From Terrabacter sp040702505 (GTDB lineage Bacteria; Actinomycetota; Actinomycetes; Actinomycetales; Dermatophilaceae), in assembly GCF_040702505.1 (NCBI RefSeq), contig NZ_JBFBLC010000002.1, positions 248,001-312,000 of the forward strand: DNA of 64,000 nt, in the 5' to 3' direction. The translations under genes were made by a program, and so were the position numbers. The notes under the pieces are model-generated. The model did no database searches. It was not told where the DNA came from and saw only the letters and a list, made by a program, of their open reading frames with translations. Positions 17,660 to 24,880 of this stretch are shown piece by piece. Within the stretch, counting starts at the first letter, position 1, and each line of letters opens with the position of its first letter.

Positions 17660-18319
17660 TCACTCCTTGTGGCGGATCGTTCTGCGCCAGCGGGCCGCGA
17701 GAGCGACGGAGCCGAGGACCAGGAGGGTGGCACCGGTGGTCAGGGCAGTCGGGGTGGGCTGCAGCGTCCACGCCCACGGGGCCGGTTGCCCGTCGTCGGA
17801 GGTGCCCAACACGGTGAGCAGGCACAGGTAGGCGGCCGGCAGCAGGACGCCGAGCCGCCCCAGGAGGGCGACGCCGATGAGGAGCAGACCGACGGAGCCG
17901 ACGTACGACGCGGTGACGAGGGCGTAGGTGTCCCTGCTCAGGGCGGGGTTGGCTGCGAGCATGGCGAGGGTGAGGGCCATGACGGCGGCGAGGAGGGCCG
18001 CGTGGGTGGCGCGGGCCGGGCGCGGCGCGGTGGCTTCCAGAGCTGCCGCGGGGCTGAGGCAGCTGCGTCCCAGGAGCATGGCGAGCGGGATGGGTTGGAC
18101 GAGGTAGAGCGGCATCACGGTGGGGCTGGCACTCGTGAGGACCCCGACGGGCAGGGTGAGGGCCGAAGCCAGTGCGAACGCCGCCACGACGAGGGCCGAG
18201 AGGACGAGGGTGCTCGGGATGCCGAGGCCCCGGGCCATCAGCCAAGGGCCACGCAGCCCGGACCCGGCGAGAAGGCCTGGTCGAGGCCGGCGGGCGGAGA
18301 GCATCGAGGGGCGGGTCAC
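17660..18319 (-). CDS. Membrane protein of a three-gene ABC operon
   Basis: This 219-residue very hydrophobic protein has about six membrane helices and no soluble domain. The arginine-rich tail (RWRRTIRHKE) would be cytoplasmic. I do not recognise a family; its size and place suggest the second membrane subunit of an ABC-2 type exporter. The GTG start at 18319 overlaps the stop of the preceding membrane gene by 4 nt. Together with the ATPase and the 462-residue membrane protein it forms a tightly coupled operon. Confidence 0.7.
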   Translation of the reverse strand: MTRPSMLSARRPRPGLLAGSGLRGPWLMARGLGIPSTLVLSALVVAAFALASALTLPVGVLTSASPTVMPLYLVQPIPLAMLLGRSCLSPAAALEATAPRPARATHAALLAAVMALTLAMLAANPALSRDTYALVTASYVGSVGLLLIGVALLGRLGVLLPAAYLCLLTVLGTSDDGQPAPWAWTLQPTPTALTTGATLLVLGSVALAARWRRTIRHKE

Positions 18320-19704
18320 GGCGCCGGCACGGGTGGGAGGGGCCGGCAGGCGGCTGCGGCCGACACGGCCTGGTTCATCCACGAGTCCTGCAGGTCGGGC
18401 GACAGCTGAACCAGCTGGTCGTGAGCCGGCGCGTCGAGGGGCATGGAGACGGTCGAGGTGATCCGGTCGGTGAGCGTTGCGGCGACGTCCCGGCTGGCGT
18501 CGAGGTCGGTGCGAGCGGCCAGGTCGCTGCGGGCGCAGTCCTCGTCGAGAGTGGGCACGGCGGCGGCGGTGACGAGCTCCACCGCGCGGGAGCGGTCGAT
18601 CATCCCGGAGGGGACGGGGCTCCAGGCGGCGGTGCGGTGGCGGCTGGTGTCCCATGATTCGGCGGGAGCTCCGGGCTCCCCGGGGGCGATCGCTGCGCCG
18701 TACTCGACAAGTTCGGCGGGGAGGAAGTCGAGCGCGGCCCCGGCCCGGCGCAGGTCGGCGAAGGCCGCGGCGAGCGTCGCGAGGTCCTCGGGGCTGGCGG
18801 AGTACCCGCAGACGCGGGTCGTAGCGGGGCCGGCACAGTGGAGCGGACGCACCGCCGCGGCGGTGGACATCCACTGCTGGCCGCGCGCGACCTGGGGCAC
18901 GAGGACGCCGGCGGCGGTGACGCCCGCGAGGAGCGCCGCGGTCGCGAGCGTTCCGGCGCCGGGACGGGTCGCGCGATGCCGGCACCCGGCGATCACCAGC
19001 AGCAGCCCCGCGGCTGCCACGAGCCAGGCGGCAGCACTGAGCATCCGCGGCGCGTGCTGGACGACGTCGTCGTCCCACCGTTGCTGGATCACCGGGTACA
19101 GGCGTCCCCAGGTGCGTTCGGCATCGGGGAGGTACACCGGCACGAGCGCCCCGTAGAGCAGGACCCCGGTGCCGACGACCGCGACCCACCGCGGCAGCCA
19201 CGCCCCGAGGAACGCGCCGACGGCCACCTGCAACGCCAGCAGGGCCAGAGTGAGGACGACCACGCCCCACGCCGGGGAACCACTGCCGGCGGTCGTTGCC
19301 GTGCGGACGGCGGCGACCGCCAGGACGAGGAGGAACGCCGCGGCCGCGAGCAGCCACACCGGCAGGACGGCCCGGGTCACCACCGCCAGGCCGGTGCGCA
19401 GACCCGTCCGCTCGAGCGTCGCGACGCCCCGTGCCGCGGACCGGCCCACGATCAGGGCCGCGACGATGCCGCTGATGATGCCGATGACGATGGAGCCGTA
19501 GATGTGGGCGAAGAGCGTCGTGTCGTTCCAGCGTCCCACCCAGTGGGGCGATCCGGTCAGCGCGGAGACGGAGCCGGCGAGGGCGAGCGCCAGCGCCGGC
19601 CACCGGGCCGGCGTGGTGCGCAGCTCGGGCAGCAGCCAGTGCCGCGGGCGGTGGTGCACAGCTGGCGTAGCGGGCTGTGCCGGGGTGCGGGTGTGCGTGC
19701 TCAT
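18316..19704 (-). CDS. ABC transporter membrane protein with large extracytoplasmic domain
   Basis: This 462-residue protein has roughly six to seven membrane helices in residues 30-315, with RSAARGVATLERTGLRTGLAVV in a cytoplasmic loop. A final region of about 140 residues lacks membrane segments and should face outside. Two cysteines close together (CAGPATTRVC), plus later ones near the C-terminus, could form disulfides. I do not recognise the family. The ATG overlaps the ATPase stop by 4 nt and the stop overlaps the third gene by 4 nt. It is probably the permease of an export or bacteriocin-immunity type ABC system. The extracellular domain is the unusual part. Confidence 0.7.
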   Translation of the reverse strand: MSTHTRTPAQPATPAVHHRPRHWLLPELRTTPARWPALALALAGSVSALTGSPHWVGRWNDTTLFAHIYGSIVIGIISGIVAALIVGRSAARGVATLERTGLRTGLAVVTRAVLPVWLLAAAAFLLVLAVAAVRTATTAGSGSPAWGVVVLTLALLALQVAVGAFLGAWLPRWVAVVGTGVLLYGALVPVYLPDAERTWGRLYPVIQQRWDDDVVQHAPRMLSAAAWLVAAAGLLLVIAGCRHRATRPGAGTLATAALLAGVTAAGVLVPQVARGQQWMSTAAAVRPLHCAGPATTRVCGYSASPEDLATLAAAFADLRRAGAALDFLPAELVEYGAAIAPGEPGAPAESWDTSRHRTAAWSPVPSGMIDRSRAVELVTAAAVPTLDEDCARSDLAARTDLDASRDVAATLTDRITSTVSMPLDAPAHDQLVQLSPDLQDSWMNQAVSAAAACRPLPPVPAP

Positions 19705-20516
19705 CTCCCGTTCGCCGCCAGCACCCGCAGGTAGGCCTGCTCGAGACTCGGACCGTCCACCGTGGGCGGGCCGACACCATCGGAGTGCTCACCCGGTCCC
19801 TCTGGCGGGCGCGTTCCCGCGATGAGTCCGGCGAGTGTGTCCTCGGCCACGACCCGGCCCTGCTGCAGCACCACGACACGCTGGCAGACGGCGGCGACGT
19901 CCTCGGCGAGGTGGGAGCTAATGATCGTGGTGGTGGTCGGATCGAGGGAGCGCACGATGTCGCGGAAGGCCGCACGTTGCTCGATGTCCAACCCGTTCGA
20001 GGGCTCGTCCAGGACGAGTACGCGTGGCTGGTGCACGACGGCACACGCGATCCCGACCCGTTGCAGCATCCCTCCGGAGAGGTCCTTGATGCGCCGGTCG
20101 GCCAGCGCCGTGAGGCCCACCAGGAACAGGGCCCGGTCGATCGCGGCGGAGGTCTCGGCGGCCGGCAGCCGCCGCAGCCACGCGGCATACCCGATGAAGT
20201 CGCGCACGCGGAAGGCGGGGAACGCCTCGAACCTCTGCGGCAGCACACCCAGCGCCTGCCGCAGCTGCATCCGGGAGCTGCGCGTGGTCACCGGCGCCCC
20301 CGACAGGCGGACGTCTCCCAGGGTGGGCCGGACCATTCCGGTCAGCACCCCCATGAGCGTGGACTTCCCGGCGCCGTTGTGGCCCAGCAGACCGGTGACG
20401 CCGGGCCCGAACGAGACCGACACCTCCTCGAGGGCGGTCGCGCGGCCGTAGCGCACCGTCACCCCGTGCAGCCCCACTACCGGCGCGGCAACAACCGCTT
20501 CCTTCGCGTCGACCAT
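19701..20516 (-). CDS. ABC transporter ATP-binding protein
   Basis: This 271-residue single ABC ATPase is of the CcmA/bacitracin-exporter type. It has Walker A GHNGAGKST near residue 40, a Q-loop in LGVLPQRFEAFP, signature LSGGMLQRVGIA, Walker B VLVLDEPSNGLD and switch ISSHL. A 30-residue charged tail follows. The ATG at 20516 has AGGGGAG 7 nt upstream; a TACGGT -10 box is at 20561-20566. It energises the two membrane proteins encoded downstream with 4-nt overlaps. DEPSNGLD and SSHLAED fit exporters rather than importers, and there is no substrate-binding protein gene. Confidence 0.88.
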   Translation of the reverse strand: MVDAKEAVVAAPVVGLHGVTVRYGRATALEEVSVSFGPGVTGLLGHNGAGKSTLMGVLTGMVRPTLGDVRLSGAPVTTRSSRMQLRQALGVLPQRFEAFPAFRVRDFIGYAAWLRRLPAAETSAAIDRALFLVGLTALADRRIKDLSGGMLQRVGIACAVVHQPRVLVLDEPSNGLDIEQRAAFRDIVRSLDPTTTTIISSHLAEDVAAVCQRVVVLQQGRVVAEDTLAGLIAGTRPPEGPGEHSDGVGPPTVDGPSLEQAYLRVLAANGR

Positions 20517-20560
20517 CTGTGCTCCCCTGTGAGCCACCGCCCCCTGCAGGCGGCGCGTGA

Positions 20561-20566
20561 ACCGTA
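20561..20566 (-). promoter_or_regulatory. -10 hexamer of the three-gene ABC operon
   Basis: TACGGT on the minus strand gives a leader of about 38 nt carrying the AGGGGAG ribosome-binding site. Confidence 0.45.
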
Positions 20567-21063
20567 CCGCAGGCCACTGCGGCCGCACTGATCCGGGACG
20601 GCGACACGAGCCCCCCATCCTGCGATAACACCCACCCGGGAGTGAACGCTGCGGGCCGCAGTCAACGCACTCGGGAGCCTTGAGAGCGGCTCCGCCACTG
20701 AAGACGTACGGCGTCCACTTGAGCTTCCAGCCTCATGCCGGACACATCCAGCTCCGAGTCGGTGTCGAGGGGCTCGGCCTGTTGGTGATGGAGCATTTCG
20801 AACTCCTCAACCGTGAGGCGATCGAAGAGCCGCATCCCGAAACGCATCCGGCGTGCGGGAGATCTTTTGATCCATCCCGTGAGACGAGCTGGGAAAGCGA
20901 ATGCCGATCCGTCCACCGCGATGGGCATCGCGGATCGTCCGAACGCATCGTCGCCGCCCTTTCGCGATTTCTGGAGCACTCAGGGCAAGGAAAGGAGCGC
21001 GCCCTTTTTTGTTGCCGCGGCGACGGCATTACCGCGTCCGGCGTGAAATTGCCGCGCGACCGC
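20567..21063. other. Lower-GC spacer between the ABC operon and a small membrane gene
   Basis: This stretch has visibly lower GC, about 60 percent against over 70 around it, and a T6 run at 21005-21010 that is rare here. It contains one weak minus-strand reading frame (20662-20979) and no other recognisable feature. The AGGGC...GCCCT-T5 arrangement near 20986-21010 could be a weak intrinsic terminator on the plus strand. Confidence 0.4.
20662..20979 (-). CDS. Possible small hypothetical protein
   Basis: This is a 105-codon frame opening with GTG at 20979; the ATG at 20928 gives a shorter form. The second half (RLFDRLTVEEFEMLHHQQAE) is charged and could be a helical soluble protein, but I recognise no family. 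Third-position GC is only moderately raised, no clear ribosome-binding site is seen, and an overlapping plus-strand frame competes. It may be real or chance. Confidence 0.3.
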   Translation of the reverse strand: MLQKSRKGGDDAFGRSAMPIAVDGSAFAFPARLTGWIKRSPARRMRFGMRLFDRLTVEEFEMLHHQQAEPLDTDSELDVSGMRLEAQVDAVRLQWRSRSQGSRVR

Positions 21064-21069
21064 TACCGT
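21064..21069 (+). promoter_or_regulatory. -10 hexamer of a small membrane-protein gene
   Basis: TACCGT lies 7 nt before the ATG at 21077, the leaderless arrangement seen repeatedly in this window. Confidence 0.55.
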
Positions 21070-21076
21070 GAGCCCC

Positions 21077-21340
21077 ATGGGCTACCACACGAGGCAACTT
21101 CTTCGCGGGTTGAGTGGGATCTCGCTCCTCGTATCCGTCGGCTCGATCATCGCCGCGATCAACTGGCACAACAACTGGCGCTCGACCGCGTTAGTCGGTG
21201 CTCAGCAGAGCCCGCCGACCACGGGCCCGCTCGCAGTCGAGGCGCAAGCCACATTCCAGCAGTGGGTGATCGTCGCGCTCATCGGACTGGTTCTGCCCCT
21301 CGCGTGCTGCGTCTTCCCCGAAGGCCGTTTCGAGCGATGA
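21077..21340 (+). CDS. Small two-helix membrane protein, unknown function
   Basis: This 87-residue protein has two hydrophobic segments, about residues 11-28 and 65-82, joined by a polar loop of roughly 35 residues. Two adjacent cysteines lie in the second helix. No family is recognised. The ATG is supported by a TACCGT hexamer 7 nt upstream. Base composition is lower in GC than neighbouring genes, which with the adjacent lipoprotein gene points to recently acquired or poorly conserved DNA. Confidence 0.5.
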   Translation: MGYHTRQLLRGLSGISLLVSVGSIIAAINWHNNWRSTALVGAQQSPPTTGPLAVEAQATFQQWVIVALIGLVLPLACCVFPEGRFER

Positions 21341-21476
21341 CCCTCGGACAGCAGAGGGCTCTCGTCCGCTGACGTGAACGGTGGCTCCAGAGCCGCCGGT
21401 GGGCCGGCGCAGGAGGAGCCAGTCTGCGATGGAGCAGTCTGGGATGAGTTCATCCTCGGAACTGCTGAGAATCCGC

Positions 21477-21500
21477 TGCGCCATCGGCGCAACGTTGCGC
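21477..21500. promoter_or_regulatory. Overlapping palindromes upstream of the lipoprotein gene
   Basis: TGCGCC-ATC-GGCGCA (21477-21491) overlaps the perfect 14-bp palindrome GCGCAACGTTGCGC (21487-21500). They lie in the 285-nt gap before the lipoprotein gene, in which I see no gene. An operator or a small structured RNA is possible. Confidence 0.4.
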
Positions 21501-21625
21501 ACGTTTTGGTGTGTCGGCAGGTGTAGGGCAGCCTCCTCGGTCTGCCCTGACAACGGTTCGATCCGTGCCGTGGCCGAGCGACGTGCGACCATTGCCGGAG
21601 CACCCGACAGCACTGGGGTTGGAGG

Positions 21626-22036
21626 ATGAAGACACGGTTTCTGGGGCTGGTGCTGATGACAACGGGCTGCGCCCTCGCGGCATGCGGCGGGCCGAGGATC
21701 TCGAGCGCCGCTCCTCCGCTCGAGGTGTGCGGGCAAGTCATCTCCGACACTCCAGCAGGTGCAGTCCTGACAGATGCCAGCGTCGAGACTCACGTCGCGG
21801 GCGTCCCCACTGCTGGATCCGCCGTCTTCATCAAATTGACGCCGAACTGCCTGCACGGCGCCACCATCACCTTCGACCCGCCCACAGGTGCGGTGGTGTT
21901 TTCAAGCGCCAAAGCCCAAGACGGCAAGCTGGCTGCAGTGGGTGTGTGCCTGACCGGAGAAGGGCATGCGCACATCGTCCGTGCCGACAGATCGACCTCC
22001 GCGGTCGACCTTCCGAGAACCAGAGCCAAGTGCTGA
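21626..22036 (+). CDS. Putative lipoprotein, unknown function
   Basis: This 136-residue protein begins with a lipoprotein signal: KTR, a hydrophobic core and the lipobox ALAAC with C19 as the predicted lipidated cysteine. The mature part (about 115 residues) has three further cysteines (C35, C74, C108) and a C-terminal one, and looks like a small beta-rich domain (SAVFIKLTPNC, ATITFDPPTGAVVF). No family is recognised. GGAGG directly abuts the ATG, too close to be an ideal ribosome-binding site, so the true start may differ by a few codons. GC is lower than in flanking genes. Confidence 0.65.
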   Translation: MKTRFLGLVLMTTGCALAACGGPRISSAAPPLEVCGQVISDTPAGAVLTDASVETHVAGVPTAGSAVFIKLTPNCLHGATITFDPPTGAVVFSSAKAQDGKLAAVGVCLTGEGHAHIVRADRSTSAVDLPRTRAKC

Positions 22037-22104
22037 ATAAAGAAGTGCGCGAGGCCCGCCGCCGCCAAGTCCGAACGGGCCGCAGAACAGCCGTGGTGCG
22101 CGGC

Positions 22105-23445
22105 TCAGCGCACTGTCCGCACCAGCTTCCGGTTGACGAACTCCTCGATCCCGAAGCGGCCCAGTTCCCGTCCGAAGCCGGAGCGCTTGACGCCGCCGAA
22201 GGGCAGCTCGACGCCTTCGGCGCCGACGCCGTTGACGAAGACCATGCCGGCCTCGATCTGGTCTGCGACCCGGCGGGCCTGCTCAGGGTCGGTGGTGAAG
22301 ACGTACGAGCCGAGGCCGTAGGGGGTGTCGTTGGCGATGCGCACGGCATCGTCCTCGTCGGCGGCCTCGAAGACCATCGCGACCGGGCCGAAGAGCTCTT
22401 CGCGGTAGGTCTCCTGGTCGGGCCGTACGCCGGTGAGGACGCCGGGCGGGTACCACGCCCCGCGTCGCTCGCCGGCTGATGCGAGGGTGGCTCCGTCGGA
22501 GACGGCCTGTGCCACTTGGCGTTCGAGACGCTCGGCCGCCGCCACGGACGACAACGGTGCCGGGGGCGTCTGCAGGATCCGCTCCGTGAAGCGCGACACG
22601 AAGTCGTCGTGCAGCCGGCGGTCGACGATGAAGCGCTTGCCGGCGTTGCAGGCCTGCCCGGTGTTGTCTAGGCGTGCGGCCACGGCTGCGTCGACGGTGG
22701 CGTCGAGGTCGTCGGTGCTGAGGACGATGAAGGGGTCGGAGCCGCCGAGCTCCAGCACCACCTTCTTGAGGTGCCGACCCGCGATCTCGGCCACGGCGGC
22801 TCCCGCCCGCTCCGACCCGGTGAGGGAGACGCCTTGCACGCGCGGGTCGGCGATGATGTCCGCCACCTGCGCGTTGGTCGCGTAGATGTTGACGTAGGCA
22901 CCGGAGGGGAATCCCGCGTCGAGGAAGATCTGCTCCTGGGCCGCGGCGGACTCCGGGCACTGCGGCGCGTGCTTCAGCACGATCGTGTTGCCGGCCGTGA
23001 GGTTGGGACCGGCGAAGCGGGCCACCTGGTAGAAGGGGAAGTTCCACGGCATGATCCCGAGCAGAACGCCGACGGGCCGCCGTTGGATCACAGCGGTGCC
23101 CTCGCCCTCCAGCACCTCGACCGGCTCGTCGGCGAGGAAGCGCTCGGCGTTCTCGGCGTAGTAGTCGTAGATGGCCGCGCTGAAGTCGACCTCGCCGAGT
23201 GCGTCCGCGAGCGGCTTGCCCATCTCGCGCACGATGATGTCGGCCAGCATCTCGCGCCGCTCCGTGTGCAGCTGCGCCACGCGCTTGACGAGCGCGGCGC
23301 GGTCAGCAGTGCTCGCGTTCCGGGCCCATTCGCGGTACGTCGTGTGGGCCCGAGCGACCGCGTCGGCGACTTCACTGTCCGTGTGGGTCGGGTACTCCTT
23401 GAGCCGCTCGCCGGTGGCGGGGTTGACGACTGCGTACTCGCTCAT
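22105..23445 (-). CDS. NAD(P)-dependent aldehyde dehydrogenase (succinate-semialdehyde type)
   Basis: The 446-residue cytoplasmic enzyme oxidises an aldehyde to the acid. It has the ALDH landmarks: VLLGIMPWNFPFYQVAR, LKHAPQCPESA, LTGSERAGAAVA, general base E232 in LELGGSDPF, nucleophile C266 in NTGQACNAGKRF, and EELFGPVAMVF. The overall pattern (short N-terminus, AVVNPATGERLKEYPTHTD) matches Sad/GabD-like succinate-semialdehyde dehydrogenases. The ATG at 23445 has AGGAG 7 nt upstream. It is the last gene of the NCS1-ureohydrolase-NTF2-ALDH run, which suggests it finishes breakdown of an amine- or guanidino-derived semialdehyde; the actual aldehyde is unproven. Confidence 0.88.
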   Translation of the reverse strand: MSEYAVVNPATGERLKEYPTHTDSEVADAVARAHTTYREWARNASTADRAALVKRVAQLHTERREMLADIIVREMGKPLADALGEVDFSAAIYDYYAENAERFLADEPVEVLEGEGTAVIQRRPVGVLLGIMPWNFPFYQVARFAGPNLTAGNTIVLKHAPQCPESAAAQEQIFLDAGFPSGAYVNIYATNAQVADIIADPRVQGVSLTGSERAGAAVAEIAGRHLKKVVLELGGSDPFIVLSTDDLDATVDAAVAARLDNTGQACNAGKRFIVDRRLHDDFVSRFTERILQTPPAPLSSVAAAERLERQVAQAVSDGATLASAGERRGAWYPPGVLTGVRPDQETYREELFGPVAMVFEAADEDDAVRIANDTPYGLGSYVFTTDPEQARRVADQIEAGMVFVNGVGAEGVELPFGGVKRSGFGRELGRFGIEEFVNRKLVRTVR

Positions 23446-23462
23446 CTGGGACTCCTGGGATG

Positions 23463-23858
23463 TCAGGTTGTCGGGCTGGGGGAGAGGTGCTCGTGCACGG
23501 CGACCCACCGGCCATCGGATCCGCGCTGAAAGACGATCGTCTCGCGCTCGTCGAGCCGCTCCTCCACTGCCCCCGAGCGAACGGTGGTCTCGACCCTGTG
23601 GGTGAACACGGCCACGTCGTCCCCGAGGGCCTGTACGTGCTGGTCGTCAGATTCGCAGGCGAGGACTCGGAAGCCCTCGTTCTCCCAGGAGCTCCACACC
23701 TCGCGGTACGCCTGGCGCGAGCGCAGCGGCGTGTCGTGGGTGTAGAAGAGGAACGTAGCCTCGGGAGCGAATGCGTCGAAGTACGCGTCCGTGTCGTGAC
23801 GTCCGAAGGCCGCCACGAGCGCACGCGCCGCCGCGAGCACGTCGTCCTCCCCGCTCAC
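23463..23858 (-). CDS. NTF2-like (SnoaL/DUF4440 type) protein
   Basis: This 131-residue protein has the cone-shaped NTF2 fold pattern: ALVAAFGRHDTDAYFDAFAPEATFLFYT, YREVWSSWENEGFRV, and a final RWVAVHEHLSPSP strand pair. Such domains bind small ligands or catalyse isomerisation or hydration; no catalytic role can be assigned. The GTG start overlaps the ureohydrolase stop by 4 nt, and the ALDH start follows 17 nt after its stop. Its position inside the catabolic operon implies it handles the same metabolite. Confidence 0.75.
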   Translation of the reverse strand: MSGEDDVLAAARALVAAFGRHDTDAYFDAFAPEATFLFYTHDTPLRSRQAYREVWSSWENEGFRVLACESDDQHVQALGDDVAVFTHRVETTVRSGAVEERLDERETIVFQRGSDGRWVAVHEHLSPSPTT

Positions 23859-24880
23859 GAGCGGACCGCCGGCTCGGTGTCGCTGGGCGGGCTCATCGCC
23901 GACAGCATCTCGTACGCGATGTGCGAGGCTGCGATGCCCGTGACCTCGGCGTGGTCGTAGACGGGTGCGACCTCGACCAGGTCTGCTCCCACCAGGTTGA
24001 GGTCTGCGAAGCCGCGGAGGACGGCGAGCAGCTCACGGCTGGTCATGCCTCCCGCCTCCGGCGTGCCCGTGCCGGGCGCGAAGGCCGGGTCGAGGACGTC
24101 GATGTCGACGGACAGGTAGACGGGGCGGTCACCCACCCGGGCCCTGATGCGTTCGAGGACGCCACGGGCGCCGAGGTCGTCGATCTCCACGCTGGGCACG
24201 ATCTGGAAGCCGAGGTCGCGGTCGTCGACGAGGTCCTGCCGGGCGTAGAGCGGGCCTCGGGTGCCCACGTGCAGGCAGCCACTGCGGTCGACCAGCCCCT
24301 CCTCCGAGGCGCGGCGGAACGGGGTGCCGTGCGTGTAGCGCGCACCGGAGTAGGTGTCCCAGGTGTCGAGGTGGGCATCGAAGTGGACGACGGCCAGCGG
24401 GCCGTGCTTGGCCGCCATCGCGCGCAACAGGGGCAGCGCGATCGTGTGGTCACCGCCGATGGTGACGAGGCGAGCGGCGCGCTCGAGCAGCGCCCGGGCG
24501 CCGGTCTCGATCTCGGTGATCGCGGTCTCGATGTCGAAGGGGTTGACGGCGAGGTCACCGGCGTCGACGACCTGCTGGGTGGCGAAGGGCTCGACGTCGG
24601 CGGCCGGGTTGTAGGGCCGCAGCAGCCGCGACGACTCGCGCACGTGTGCCGGGCCGAACCGCGCGCCGGGGCGGTAGGAGACACCCGTGTCGAAGGGCAC
24701 CCCCACCACGGCCACGTCGATGTCGGACACCTCGTCGATCCGAGGCAGCCGGGCGAACGTCGGCGGTCCGGCGTAGCGCGGCACGAGGGTCGCGTCGACC
24801 TGTCCGACGCGACCGCCGGTGGTGACGCGGGGCAGTCCGTTCGGTTCGCTGTTCACAGCTCTCTCTCCTTCGTTGGTCAT
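23855..24880 (-). CDS. Agmatinase-family ureohydrolase
   Basis: The 341-residue Mn-dependent hydrolase splits urea from a guanidino compound. Metal ligands are all present: H145 (GGDHT), D168, H170 and D172 (FDAHLDTWD), and D259/D261 (SVDIDVLDP). The GTGTPEAGGMTSRE loop is typical of agmatinase, guanidinobutyrase and proclavaminate amidinohydrolase, so the substrate is not fixed by sequence. I take the ATG at 24880, which overlaps the permease stop by 4 nt; a GTG at 24855 with GGAGAGAG upstream is a good alternative. With a permease before it and an ALDH after it, it probably performs the first step of guanidino-compound catabolism. Confidence 0.88.
   Translation of the reverse strand: MTNEGERAVNSEPNGLPRVTTGGRVGQVDATLVPRYAGPPTFARLPRIDEVSDIDVAVVGVPFDTGVSYRPGARFGPAHVRESSRLLRPYNPAADVEPFATQQVVDAGDLAVNPFDIETAITEIETGARALLERAARLVTIGGDHTIALPLLRAMAAKHGPLAVVHFDAHLDTWDTYSGARYTHGTPFRRASEEGLVDRSGCLHVGTRGPLYARQDLVDDRDLGFQIVPSVEIDDLGARGVLERIRARVGDRPVYLSVDIDVLDPAFAPGTGTPEAGGMTSRELLAVLRGFADLNLVGADLVEVAPVYDHAEVTGIAASHIAYEMLSAMSPPSDTEPAVRS

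Noticed and set aside
20680..21372. A 230-codon plus-strand frame in the lower-GC pocket
   Set aside because: It spans the -10 box and start of the two-helix membrane gene in another frame, and its composition is arginine-rich without recognisable structure.
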